A stretch of 57,885 nucleotides of DNA from Lachnospiraceae bacterium (GTDB lineage: Bacteria > Bacillota > Clostridia > Lachnospirales > Lachnospiraceae), in NCBI GenBank assembly GCA_022781925.1, contig JALESO010000026.1, positions 1 through 57,885 of the forward strand. The letters run 5' to 3'. Made by a program: the position numbers and the translations under genes. Numbering within the stretch: the first letter of the stretch is position 1; every line of letters starts with the position of its first letter. Positions 48,701 through 57,323 of this stretch are shown piece by piece. The notes beneath the pieces were generated by a model. The model was not told the origin of the DNA and searched no databases. It worked only from the letters and a program-made list of their open reading frames with translations.

Positions 48701-50760
48701 TTTTCACCGTTTGCAAGGAATGTAAAATTTTTCACGCTGTCTGCGACTGTCAGATCAACCTGTGAATCATACTCTACCAGCTTTCCGCCCAGATACAGAT
48801 TATCAATCGTTACATTGTCAATGTTTTTGAATGAAAACGGTGTGTCTGCATCTTTAAACCAGCATTCCTTAAAAGTAACGTTCTTCGGGTTAAACTGATT
48901 GAGGTCATTTCCATTCGGAATATTTGCGGCATTGTTTCCGTTATTTGCCGTGAAGGAACAATTATTAAATGTCAGACTTTCATAATTTGGATTACAGTGG
49001 TTTGTTCCATTCTGAATACTCAGAGCACCGCCACCACCATTTGTTCCATAACCGGTGACATGCAGGGTATTCAGATTGGTAAATGTATAATCCCGCATCT
49101 GATAACTTCCACCATCCGCTTTGAAATGCGTATTATGTCCGAGACGGACTGCATTGGCAAAGGTACTCCATCCCAGGGTATTGCTGATATTTACATCTGT
49201 TGTATCGTCTGTATCCCACTGCAGTCTGTCTTTGTTGTAAATTGCAGCAGCTGCTGCAATGTTCTGATCTTCCGTGGACAGATTATTTAAATCTGTGCTT
49301 TTGCTCAGACGTCTCACTGGAAATTCATTACTCGGATTATAGTGTCCGGATGCAAACGTATCGTCATTTCCCATGGTAATTGCACCATTTAAAGTAATTC
49401 CCTGTCCGCTTGTCAGATCCAGTCCATCCACCCAGGAATGCTGAAACGGGCTCAGACCTTTGATGTTATTATAGTTGATGTTTTTTACGGTGTGGCATTC
49501 CCAGTTCCACTGTTTTACATCTCTGACATAAGTATCATTAAATGTAATATTCTGAGAGCGAACTACCATACTTCCGCCCTGATGACCACTCAGTTCCGCA
49601 TCCGCTTTGTCCCAGCTGTAATTATAAGTTCCCTGACCATCAATGATACCTCTTCCGGAAATCGTAATATTGGAAGAATCCCAGATTCCGATGGCTGGTT
49701 CCATGGCCTGTGTACACTCCTGCAGACGGTTTACAAGCAATGCATCTTCATCCAGATAAATGTTCAGCTTTCCGTCTTTTCCATCTCCGTCCCAGTTTTT
49801 AATCGACAGACCGGACCAGAGGTAAGTACCTGCCGGAAAGTAAATCGTATCCAGTGTATCACTGTTTTTCACTTCTTCCAGCGCTGCCTGAAATGCTTCT
49901 GATACATCATTTTTCTGACGGACACGTTTGTTTGGGAACATTACCCGTTTCGCTTCATATTCCTGATATACCCCTTCTCCATAAGACCAGGTATACTCTT
50001 TTCCATCATTCATAGATGTATCTGTAACTGTACCTGCTTCTGTGCACACTTCACCTACAGTATCCGTAATCGGATGCTCCTGCAGATATTTTTCTGCAAA
50101 ATCCTTAAAGTTCAGTACATTTGTCGCTGTCACATCCGGTTTGTCTGTCTCTGTCGGATCATTAATGATTGCAAGCTGCGGTTTTCCATTTGTATCATTA
50201 ATAGTGCCATTGATATTTACAATACAGTAACGTAAATCCGCTGACATTTTAAATTTCACAGTTTTCTTATCCGCACTGATTTCAAAAGAATCTTCCGGAT
50301 AATATCTCTCCGGTGATACATAGATGCTGTCAATGGTTGAGCCATCTTTCATGGTTATCTCAAAAACCGGCTCTGCATCGTCGGAAGAAAATCTTGCGAT
50401 ATCCATATGATAATAACTTCCCGGATTTGCCTGTTTCTGATATTTATAAACAGAAACCGGTGTTCCGTTTACTTTTAACTCATACTTTGTGGATTCCTGA
50501 TACTGTGCGGATTTCAGTACATCAGAATTTGCAACGATTGCGGATTCATCCACATCCGGTGTTGCCGGATCATCTCCTGTCTTTCCATAATCATGAATGT
50601 TTCCCCCTGTTTTATCCAGCACCTGTACTTTTTCGGTCACATTCTGACTGTCCTCTGCAAATGCAGGTACCGGATACAAGGTAACTGCCATTGCCGCTGC
50701 CATGGATAGTGCCATGATTCTGGCTGATATTTTTTTCCTTTTGTCTGAGTGTCTGCTCAT
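45751..50760 (-). CDS. Giant secreted beta-helix protein with carbohydrate-binding domains
   Basis: The 1669-residue protein has a signal peptide (ends PAFAED, near 37), then a pectin-lyase-fold parallel beta-helix (about 260-690: YFPAGTYLWSGLSIKNWDGD, ITISGRGIIDGQGTYN, MGNDDTFASGHYN). Ig-like domains (about 700-800), two CBM96/DNRLRE-like beta domains (TAAEDTYLAGWKGEKNNTYS and SQDTFAGSWSGDQTADFG), a further bacterial Ig-like domain (GMTVTASYEDGTEDVV), a long Ala/Lys/Glu helical stretch and eight wall-binding repeats follow. The NDD motif resembles the acidic residues of GH28/GH49-type glycosidases, but the family is not certain. It probably degrades a plant or host polysaccharide at the surface. 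The start is the ATG behind AAGGAGG; eight upstream codons lack one. Confidence 0.85.
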   Translation of the reverse strand: MSRHSDKRKKISARIMALSMAAAMAVTLYPVPAFAEDSQNVTEKVQVLDKTGGNIHDYGKTGDDPATPDVDESAIVANSDVLKSAQYQESTKYELKVNGTPVSVYKYQKQANPGSYYHMDIARFSSDDAEPVFEITMKDGSTIDSIYVSPERYYPEDSFEISADKKTVKFKMSADLRYCIVNINGTINDTNGKPQLAIINDPTETDKPDVTATNVLNFKDFAEKYLQEHPITDTVGEVCTEAGTVTDTSMNDGKEYTWSYGEGVYQEYEAKRVMFPNKRVRQKNDVSEAFQAALEEVKNSDTLDTIYFPAGTYLWSGLSIKNWDGDGKDGKLNIYLDEDALLVNRLQECTQAMEPAIGIWDSSNITISGRGIIDGQGTYNYSWDKADAELSGHQGGSMVVRSQNITFNDTYVRDVKQWNWECHTVKNINYNNIKGLSPFQHSWVDGLDLTSGQGITLNGAITMGNDDTFASGHYNPSNEFPVRRLSKSTDLNNLSTEDQNIAAAAAIYNKDRLQWDTDDTTDVNISNTLGWSTFANAVRLGHNTHFKADGGSYQMRDYTFTNLNTLHVTGYGTNGGGGALSIQNGTNHCNPNYESLTFNNCSFTANNGNNAANIPNGNDLNQFNPKNVTFKECWFKDADTPFSFKNIDNVTIDNLYLGGKLVEYDSQVDLTVADSVKNFTFLANGENIKKNAAPVFEDLDNEPFNVKAGETVSFQVKATDPEEHNVTLSVVSALPKGASFDAETGTFTWETSDSDSGRKEITFKALDEYGASTQKTVTINIEAGEVKQVNITAAEDTYLAGWKGEKNNTYSDNEYLRVLRMTGAKTDQEKYGLFGEKITNTSDGSDGKISVLKFDVSDLKKDLKNLEKAELELTLINRRSSSSTGTDRLMVIPVSGEWDAKTATWNTHPEWDTEKVAYSEEFQVDKNSEVKNSVGITASNYDGTKATVDVTELIKNMGDSENTLSLAVCDENGYELAFASTEGAAKLDAEKEAAPVIRATVKKVIGKDSEVSRTVVSQDTFAGSWSGDQTADFGAKNFLRTSYGTDSKGTLGTAGGSDNKVTYLKFDVSQIDLTQVDRVKLQLTLLGVRYSEAANLDAQLQIAMAENTDWTENTLNWKNKPAILDANGVITSEEFNLGTIISNDPAQISTPNGTVATADVTSLVAAAKAAGQDSITLAVNMVGKQVDKANRIFFVSKEGAASYANAENMAPVLVSTKTVAVSEIKVNAPTKTVYDLGESLDTTGMTVTASYEDGTEDVVDLSKVIITGFDSSKVAEKQTVTVKYAGQTATFDVEIRDFALENAKTAAEKEITDYTNDQKEIISALKGLSEEEVAAYNKKSDEAKDAAIAKIDEAETTADVDKAVADGKTALDGVATEATALSEKNLADAAAAEKLQKAKADAVKAVNDKAASITEEIEKLANLTADQKAAYKANAEDAVKAAEEAMNAAASTEEVTEAQKAAEASLDSVLAAAKDADKKAEPTPDPEPTHADGLANEMAEDGNWYVYRDNAVDYTYTGLAANNNGWFMVVNGAVDFGYTGLAANEYGWFKVTNGAVDFNYTGLAANEYGWFMVVNGAVDFGYTGLVSNEYGWFMVINGVVDFSYTGLASNEYGWFMVVNGAIDFNYNGLVQNAYGWWKVTAGKVDFSYNGFATNEYGTWYVRGGKVDFS

Positions 50761-50878
50761 TGTTCTCCTCCTTTTCCTTTTCACAAAAACTTTTTGTTTT
50801 CTGCTTCATTTTTCATGATCTGTCTGTACCGGTTCCGTGTTTCTTCTGAAAAACCGGTTTCTTATTTTTTAACTCCTG

Positions 50879-51787
50879 TCACCATCCTTTCAGCACAGAT
50901 ATGTTATAATTCATCGGATTATCGATTTCTTTTCCTTTTTGTTTGCGCCACTCCCGGGGTGTCGTCCCTACAAACTTCCGGAAGTTCCTGATAAAAGCAC
51001 TGTCTGTCCGGAATCCGGCCGTAACTCCGGCTTCCCCGATACTGCACTCCGTATAGCGGAGCAGCTCACAGGCCTTTTTGATCCGCAGCAGATTGATATA
51101 ATCCCCCGGCGTGATCTTCATATATTCTGTAAATTTTCTGCGAAAATGTGTCTCGCTCATCTGACTGATCTTCGTCAGATCTTCAATGTGGATCTCCTCA
51201 CGGTAATTTGCATCGATATATTCCACCACCCGCAGGATATCCGACAGGTATCGGTTATGGTACGTCATGGGTTCTACCATCCGTTCTCCGGGATTGCACC
51301 GGATGATTGCCAGAAGCAGTGACAGCAGATCCGCTTTCACCACCGGAAGATACAGTTCCTGTTCTTCCCTCAGTTCATCCAGAAGCAACAGCAGACGCTT
51401 TCCAATGGCCTGATTCATCTCTTTCGTGATCACAAACATCCGGCTGTGCAGCCGCCGGATCAGCTGATCTGTCAGTTCCGGCTGTCCCGGAAACTGTTCC
51501 TTCAGGAAATTGTCACTGTCCACATACAGATATTCCCATTTCTGCATATTGTTGTCTGCTCCTTCCGTGCGATGTGGAAAATTTCTCGGAATCACAGCCA
51601 CGCTTCCGGAACGGTAGGGGACACAGTCATCTCCAAAATGCATGATCCCTCTGCCGGAATAACAATATCCCAGTTCCAGATAGTTGTGAAAATGCATCGC
51701 GTCACTTCCGTACCGGGTGATCCACTTTTCTCCCAGCAGCGGAAGCATCGGCATTCCCTGAGGCATTTCATAATAACGGAATTCCAC
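50879..51787 (-). CDS. AraC family regulator with probable N-terminal frameshift
   Basis: The 302-residue frame has a cupin sensor (HFHNYLELGYCYSGRGIMHF) and two AraC-type helix-turn-helix motifs (IEDLTKISQMSETHFRRKFT, CSIGEAGVTAGFRTDSAFIR, GTTPREWRKQKGKE). The frame opens with GTG behind a weak A-rich site. Upstream, another frame (52011 to 51789) encodes PVYLMPYTAYAAEHAKADEK; adding one A to the 7-A run just before the start joins the two as ADEKKENVEFRYYEMPQ. I therefore suspect a frameshift in the homopolymer and a longer natural N-terminus. It may control the beta-helix gene 95 bases downstream. Alternatively the GTG is the true start and the upstream frame is chance. Confidence 0.85.
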   Translation of the reverse strand: MEFRYYEMPQGMPMLPLLGEKWITRYGSDAMHFHNYLELGYCYSGRGIMHFGDDCVPYRSGSVAVIPRNFPHRTEGADNNMQKWEYLYVDSDNFLKEQFPGQPELTDQLIRRLHSRMFVITKEMNQAIGKRLLLLLDELREEQELYLPVVKADLLSLLLAIIRCNPGERMVEPMTYHNRYLSDILRVVEYIDANYREEIHIEDLTKISQMSETHFRRKFTEYMKITPGDYINLLRIKKACELLRYTECSIGEAGVTAGFRTDSAFIRNFRKFVGTTPREWRKQKGKEIDNPMNYNISVLKGW

Positions 51788-52020
51788 ATTTTCTTTTTTT
51801 CATCCGCTTTCGCATGCTCTGCCGCATATGCTGTATACGGCATCAGATACACAGGTGATTTTTGTTCTTTCCATTCTTCCATTTGTATTTCTTTTAAATT
51901 TGCGTTTTCTTTCATTTCTTCTGTTACTCTGCGGTTCTTTTTCTTTCTGTCTACATTATATTTCATCAGGCAGGCTGATTTTAAGAGGACTTTTTTTATA
52001 TTTTCTTTCATTTTTTACAC

Positions 52021-52062
52021 AAAAAAAGCACATGGAAGTTTGCGTTTTCTTCCATGCACTTA
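52021..52062 (-). terminator. Terminator of the lipoprotein-YesMN operon
   Basis: AAGCACATGGAAG and CTTCCATGCACTT pair over 13 bases with one mismatch, with TTTTTTTGT after it on the minus strand. It lies 27 bases after the kinase stop. Confidence 0.9.
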
Positions 52063-52088
52063 TGAAAACTACCCGTTTTTTTCTGTTT

Positions 52089-53858
52089 TTACCTGTCAGA
52101 ATCTTCCACCCCGGATTTTTTCGGAAACCGAAGGGTAATTTTGGTTCCCAGACCCGGTGCACTGCTGCAGGACAGTTCTGCATTTTTCTCATAAAAAATC
52201 AAAAGCCGTGTTCTCACATTGGAAAGACCGTAATGTGTTCCACTGTTTTCCGTCAGCTTCTCTTCCGACAGAAGCGACGGATCCATGCCGACACCGTCAT
52301 CCTGCACTTCCAGAATGATCGTATCCTCCTGTATCCGCCCGGACAGACGGATGGTTCCGCGGCCACCCTCTTTCTCATCGATTCCATGCAGCACAGCGTT
52401 TTCCAGAATCGGCTGCAGGGTGATCTTCGGGATCAGATACGGACAGATCGCCTCGTCCACATCCACCTCAAACTGCAGCTTATTCTTTTTGCGCAGTACC
52501 TGGATCTCCATATAAGCCTGACACATGCGGATCTCTTCGCCAATGGTGATGATGTAGGCTCCCCGGCTCAGCACCATCCGGTAAAACCGCGACATGGCAG
52601 ACAGCACTGCCCGGATATTGTCCGTCTCGCCTTTTACCGCCATCCAGTTCATCATGTCCAGCGTATTATACAGGAAATGCGGACTAATCTGTGCCTGCAG
52701 TGCATGCAGCTGCGCCTCGGATTTTTCCTTACCCAGCACATACTGCTCTTCCATCAGATGCCGGATCTGCTCCACCATTCCGTTGTAACGCTGGATCAGT
52801 CGGCCCAGTTCATCCCGACATTCCGGTACATCAATGGGCTCTAAAATTCCCTGATCCACAGCCTCCATAGTCGTATCCAGCCGGTGTACCCGGCCAAGGA
52901 ACTGCCGGCTGACCAGCTGAAGCAGCACAAAAGCAAGTGCACAGATGATTGCATAACAGATCAGCATTTCCCGGATGATCCTGCCTGACTCCTGCACCAG
53001 AACATCCCGTGGCACCAACGAAACCAGTGTCATACCGCCCTCCTGCAGCAAACCGCTGCGCACCATCCAGGCATCGCTGCTCTCATGTGTCTCAGAGACC
53101 GTTCCCTGCAGCTTCGGCATCTGCAGATCCTGTGCCCGTTCGTTTCCGCCGGATACAAGCACCGTTCCCTGTTCATCCAGCAGATACATGCTCTGCATGC
53201 GCATCACATTGTCCATACTTTCTTTTACCGTATTCACCGGAACCATTACCGCCACGATGCCAAGCTGCTGCGTATACTGCTCCGTATTCCAGATCACCCG
53301 GAAATTCGCCAGATAGGTCTTCCGCTGCCCATAGCGGTTCTTCTCCTGTATCACTTTCCAGGAAGCCCCGGCAGTCTGTTCCATCGTCTCTGCATCCACA
53401 TTCCACTTCTTCAGATCGCTCTCCGGGCGGTAACAGGTATTTCCGCTGCCAGAGATCAGAAACTGCTCCGGGATATAGTAGAGGATCGAGACATCGTCCG
53501 AACTCATCTCCAGCTGATAGGTATAATCCGAAAGCCGGTCAAACCGCTGCAATTCATCCACCAGGCTGTCCTGCTCATTGCTGCGCAGGGCATCCCCCAC
53601 TTCTTCAGATACCGTGACCAGGGATGCGATTCGATCCATCCGATCCTGGATATTTTCAAAATTCTGCACCACCCGGTCATAGTTCTGATCCATGGTATAC
53701 AGCTGCATCTGAATGGAACTGTGCACCATACGGTACAACGTGATCCCCAGGATCACCGTGATCGGCAGGACACAGACTCCCAGAAACAGCAGCAGCAGTT
53801 TCCGTGACAATTTCCAGTGATAAAAAAACGGCAACTTACGCTCTTGGTTCTTTTTCAT
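52089..53858 (-). CDS. YesM-type sensor histidine kinase
   Basis: The 589-residue protein has an N-terminal membrane helix (LLLLFLGVCVLPITVILGI), a large extracellular sensor (about 40-275), a second helix (ILICYAIICALAFVLL), a HAMP domain and a kinase core. The phosphorylated histidine lies in AQISPHFLYNTLDMMNWM and the ATP-binding part has ILENAVLHGIDEKEGGRGTI, VQDDGVGMD and HYGLSNVRTRL. YesM-type kinases sense sugars or glycan availability. The start, MKKNQERKL, has GGAG seven bases upstream and overlaps the response-regulator gene by 23 bases; the longer frame has no ribosome site. With the regulator and the lipoprotein gene it forms one operon. The signal is unknown. Confidence 0.92.
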   Translation of the reverse strand: MKKNQERKLPFFYHWKLSRKLLLLFLGVCVLPITVILGITLYRMVHSSIQMQLYTMDQNYDRVVQNFENIQDRMDRIASLVTVSEEVGDALRSNEQDSLVDELQRFDRLSDYTYQLEMSSDDVSILYYIPEQFLISGSGNTCYRPESDLKKWNVDAETMEQTAGASWKVIQEKNRYGQRKTYLANFRVIWNTEQYTQQLGIVAVMVPVNTVKESMDNVMRMQSMYLLDEQGTVLVSGGNERAQDLQMPKLQGTVSETHESSDAWMVRSGLLQEGGMTLVSLVPRDVLVQESGRIIREMLICYAIICALAFVLLQLVSRQFLGRVHRLDTTMEAVDQGILEPIDVPECRDELGRLIQRYNGMVEQIRHLMEEQYVLGKEKSEAQLHALQAQISPHFLYNTLDMMNWMAVKGETDNIRAVLSAMSRFYRMVLSRGAYIITIGEEIRMCQAYMEIQVLRKKNKLQFEVDVDEAICPYLIPKITLQPILENAVLHGIDEKEGGRGTIRLSGRIQEDTIILEVQDDGVGMDPSLLSEEKLTENSGTHYGLSNVRTRLLIFYEKNAELSCSSAPGLGTKITLRFPKKSGVEDSDR

Positions 53859-55383
53859 AACGCTTCTCCATCTGCTTCCGGTAATCCGTCGGTGACATGT
53901 GCTGGTTTTCCCGGAACGCTTTTGCAAAATAATTTCCGTTGGAATAACCGCATTTCGCCGCAATCTCATCCACGGTATCGTACGTCTGTGTCAGCAGTTC
54001 CCTTGCCCGCTCCATCCGCATCTCACTGATATACTGCTTGATGGTCACGGACAGTTTCTGCTTGAACAGCTGGTTTAAGTAGGTCACCGACAGATGAAAC
54101 TGATCCGAGATCATCTGTCCGCCCAGGGCATTGTCCGACAGATTCCGGATACAGAACGTCCGGATATCGCTGACCAGACGACTGTAACGGTTCTGCTCCT
54201 CCAGACAGTGCTCCATGCCATCCAGAAGCAGACCAAACTGCTGCTCCGTCTCCCGGATATTGCTGGTCCGCTCCAGCTGCCGCATATACGTCTCCACATC
54301 GGACTCTCCCACTGCTGCCAGACTCTCCGGATAGTCTTTCAGAATCTGGCTGGCAAAGGTTCTGGTCAGGGCGATGATCCGTGCCCCCTCCGGCATGGTC
54401 TGCTTCTGCTTTGCAAACTGCTGCAGCTGTGCCCGGTACCACTCCCGGATGCGCCATGGATTTTCCTGATATACCCGCAAAAATACCTGATAGATCCCCG
54501 AATCAATGTATTCCCGCTGCACCAGATGATCCAGTTCCAGATAATGCGCCTCCGGCTCGAAATAGCCGCGCTCCATGGCCATCTGTGCCATCCGGCTGCT
54601 GTTGTATACACCGGACAGGGCATCCACAAAATATCCCACCGCAATCGTATATTCCGTGTACTTTGATGCAAACAACCGCAGTTTCCGTAAAATCTCTGTC
54701 TGCCGTCTCTCCTCACAGGCCAGCACCGCCACACACTGTTCCGTCTCCGGCAGCCGGGTGGTCAGGATAAACTCCGTGCCCTCAGCAAAATACTGCTGCA
54801 GACGCTGCTCACACTGTGCATCATCCATCGCAGAACTCTGCTCCCGGATCCGGATACACAGATACCGTTCCTGTCTGGTACAAAAGAATCCACAGCTCCT
54901 GCAAAGTTCTTCCAGGTGTTCTTCTGTGGCTCCCTTTTGCAGCATCCCCTGCAAAAACCGGTTCTTCTGATAGGCTTCATTTTCCTTTCGCAGCTGAGTG
55001 TGTTCCTGATGCTTCTGGATCTTTCCCACCGCTTTTTCCAATGCTTCCATCACAGCCTCCGGCTGGATCGGTTTTTCAATAAAAGCCACCGCAGACAGGT
55101 CGATGGCATCCTTCAGATACTCCGTCTGCATGTAGCCGGTGATAAAAATGATCTTGCAGTCCGGCACCAGCCGCACCGCCTCCCGGCAGAAGTCAATGCC
55201 GTTTTTCTGCGGCATTCGGATATCTGTAATGATCAGATCCGGCAGATACCAGGACACCGTGTGCAGTGCTTCTTTTCCATTTTCTGCCTGCATGACATCA
55301 TCAATTCCATACAGATCCCAGGGCATCGTCTCCGCCAGTCCCTCTCTGGTATAGATATCATCATCTACAATAAGCAGTTTCAT
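53836..55383 (-). CDS. YesN-type response regulator
   Basis: The 515-residue protein begins with a receiver domain (MKLLIVDDDIYTREGLAETM; phosphorylated Asp54 in IITDIRMPQKNG; IEKPIQPEAVMEALEKA), has a long linker domain (about 130-400) and ends with two AraC-type helix-turn-helix motifs (SVTYLNQLFKQKLSVTIKQY, KCGYSNGNYFAKAFREN). It is the natural partner of the kinase encoded next to it. The start was set at MKLLIVDDD behind GGGAGGAA; the lipoprotein gene ends two bases before it. It likely activates genes for glycan use, among them this operon or the neighbouring beta-helix gene, but no target is evident. Confidence 0.94.
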   Translation of the reverse strand: MKLLIVDDDIYTREGLAETMPWDLYGIDDVMQAENGKEALHTVSWYLPDLIITDIRMPQKNGIDFCREAVRLVPDCKIIFITGYMQTEYLKDAIDLSAVAFIEKPIQPEAVMEALEKAVGKIQKHQEHTQLRKENEAYQKNRFLQGMLQKGATEEHLEELCRSCGFFCTRQERYLCIRIREQSSAMDDAQCEQRLQQYFAEGTEFILTTRLPETEQCVAVLACEERRQTEILRKLRLFASKYTEYTIAVGYFVDALSGVYNSSRMAQMAMERGYFEPEAHYLELDHLVQREYIDSGIYQVFLRVYQENPWRIREWYRAQLQQFAKQKQTMPEGARIIALTRTFASQILKDYPESLAAVGESDVETYMRQLERTSNIRETEQQFGLLLDGMEHCLEEQNRYSRLVSDIRTFCIRNLSDNALGGQMISDQFHLSVTYLNQLFKQKLSVTIKQYISEMRMERARELLTQTYDTVDEIAAKCGYSNGNYFAKAFRENQHMSPTDYRKQMEKRYEKEPRA

Positions 55384-55385
55384 GA

Positions 55386-56969
55386 CTATTCCTCCCAATA
55401 TGCATCTAATTGCTGCTGCAAAATATCCAGATACTGCTGCAGTCCGGCCTCATACAGTTTCTGGATCGCCGTCTGGTAATCTTCCTCGATATTGTCAGAG
55501 ACTCCACAGCACAGCGGCAGCAGATAATCCCGGCGCACTTCCTCCAGCCGGCTTTCAATCTCTTTCAGTCCATCGTCTTCCCATGCAAAATCCATCAGAA
55601 GGTCATCCGGTGCGGTCTCACGCAGTTCCTCTGTCCGCGCCTGTATCTTCTGATATTCCTGTTCCCACTGCTTGTCCTCTGTGTACTCCGACTGTTCCAG
55701 TGTAAAATCCACACAACCTGTCCAGTATGAAAATGAATTTTCCTCCGGGATATTTTCATGGGAAACCGCACCATCTTTCATCTCGTAATGAATTCCCGCC
55801 ACGCCCTGCCGGATCAGCGTGTAAAAATTCTCATCCGTATGCAGTTTTTCCAGCAGTTTCACCGCCATCTCCGGCTCTTTGCATTTGGAGGATATGGAAA
55901 TGCAGGACACTTCTTTTCCCTGCTTTCTTTTTGTAATATTACCATTGTTCATCTGATAGGAGAAAAATCCATACGTCCACTCCGGATGTTTCCGGTATAA
56001 CGTTGGCACATAATTGCCATTCACTGTCCAGATCGGAGCGTTTGTCTCACACGGCTTCTCATCCGCCTGCATCATCTCCAGAGCCGTCAGCCCCTCATTG
56101 TCCAGGGAAGCCAGTATCCCCGGATTCAGAATGCCATCCACATACCACTGATGCAGTACATCCAGCATCTGTCGGAACTCCGGCGTCTCAAACCGGCTGA
56201 TCACCCTCCGGCAGCTTTCCCGGTCGGTCACTGCATAAGGAAGCGTCTCCAATGTTCCGATCTCCTCATAATTTTCACTGTTCAGATACCACAGTGCATT
56301 CCAGGCGCGGTTATCTGTGATCAACGCCTCATCCTGATATCTTCCGTCCGCTTTTGCCGCGTACAGATACTGCTGCATACTGTCAAAATCCATCACCTCC
56401 GGCAGATTCCATTCCTCCAGCAGATCCGTCCGGTAGAAAAATCCACCGCCGGTATCACTGATGGTATCCCGGTTAAACTGTGGAATGCCATACAGGCCAC
56501 CGTTCCACTCCAGATTTGTCAGATAGTCCTCCTGGTAAGACTCATAATGTGCAAAAAGTTCCGGTACCACATCCCGGTAATCATTCAGATCCAGAAAAGC
56601 TCCCTTTGCCGCCTGCTGATAATAATCCGAAAAATTACCATTTGAGATAAAATCATATTCCCCGGACGCGATGGCCATATTCAGCTGGGAACGCTCATCC
56701 CCCCACGGAATATACTCAAACCGCAGATGGCATCCAAGTTCCTCCGTCATGGCATCCAGTTCCTCATAAAACTCGTCCATGCCATTCTCCGGCAACTGCC
56801 CGAGCGTAACCGCTTTCAATGTTACATACTTACCTGTCTGTGAATCATTGCTGTCCGTCTGTTCTTTACCTGCCGTATTTTTGCTTCCATCTCCCGCCTG
56901 TCCACAGGCTGACAGACAAAGCACCACCGCCGCAAGTGCCACCGCCAGTATCTGCTTTACTCTTCCCAT
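55386..56969 (-). CDS. Sugar-binding lipoprotein (SBP family 1-like)
   Basis: The 527-residue protein has a lipoprotein signal (VVLCLSACGQAGDG, Cys near 22) and a family 1 solute-binding fold: LKAVTLGQLPENGMDEFYEE, FEYIPWGDERSQLNMAIASG, EYDFISNGNFSDYYQQAAKG, PALRQMLD-like text and FTLEQSEYTEDKQWEQEYQ near the end. Such proteins usually deliver oligosaccharides to ABC permeases, but no permease gene follows: the next genes are the response regulator and the kinase. I infer that the lipoprotein feeds a transporter encoded elsewhere or acts as the input subunit of the sensor. AGGAG lies eight bases before the ATG. It is the first gene of the operon. Confidence 0.9.
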   Translation of the reverse strand: MGRVKQILAVALAAVVLCLSACGQAGDGSKNTAGKEQTDSNDSQTGKYVTLKAVTLGQLPENGMDEFYEELDAMTEELGCHLRFEYIPWGDERSQLNMAIASGEYDFISNGNFSDYYQQAAKGAFLDLNDYRDVVPELFAHYESYQEDYLTNLEWNGGLYGIPQFNRDTISDTGGGFFYRTDLLEEWNLPEVMDFDSMQQYLYAAKADGRYQDEALITDNRAWNALWYLNSENYEEIGTLETLPYAVTDRESCRRVISRFETPEFRQMLDVLHQWYVDGILNPGILASLDNEGLTALEMMQADEKPCETNAPIWTVNGNYVPTLYRKHPEWTYGFFSYQMNNGNITKRKQGKEVSCISISSKCKEPEMAVKLLEKLHTDENFYTLIRQGVAGIHYEMKDGAVSHENIPEENSFSYWTGCVDFTLEQSEYTEDKQWEQEYQKIQARTEELRETAPDDLLMDFAWEDDGLKEIESRLEEVRRDYLLPLCCGVSDNIEEDYQTAIQKLYEAGLQQYLDILQQQLDAYWEE

Positions 56970-57081
56970 AGTTTCTTCTCCTGTTTTTCCGCTTTTCCTC
57001 TATTGTAAAAAAACATATTTTATCTGTCAATTCAAGAATACTTATTACCTGAATACATGTAATCAATAAACTGTAACGTCA

Positions 57082-57116
57082 AAAAATCCCCACACAGATT
57101 TCTCTGCATGGGGATC
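57082..57116 (-). terminator. Terminator after the small zinc-ribbon gene
   Basis: AATCCCCA and TGGGGATC pair and enclose a second CAGA / TCTG stem; on the minus strand the hairpin is followed by TTTTTT. Confidence 0.85.
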
Positions 57117-57122
57117 TATTTT

Positions 57123-57323
57123 CTATTTACTCTTTTTCCGATGGATATACATCCAACTGTCTGCATAATCCAACCGTTCCTGCTCCGACATTCTGACGTA
57201 CTGGGCATATTCCAGCTTCACCGGCTGCATCATCACACCGGTGCATTTGAAACATTCCACAGACACCCGTCTCGAAACAGTTCGCATCCACCCACATTCC
57301 GGGCAAATGAACAAACGCATCAT
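57123..57323 (-). CDS. Small zinc-ribbon-like protein
   Basis: A 66-residue protein with two CxxC pairs: FICPECGW near the start and ECFKCTG in the middle, which can bind one zinc ion. The rest is helical and basic (YAQYVRMSEQERLDYADSWM, YIHRKKSK). I do not recognise a family. It starts inside the last codons of the LCP-family gene (ATGA overlap), so it is translated with it, and a terminator follows closely. Small zinc-ribbon proteins at the end of cell-wall operons are not well understood. Coupling and the complete ligand set support that it is real. Confidence 0.8.
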   Translation of the reverse strand: MMRLFICPECGWMRTVSRRVSVECFKCTGVMMQPVKLEYAQYVRMSEQERLDYADSWMYIHRKKSK

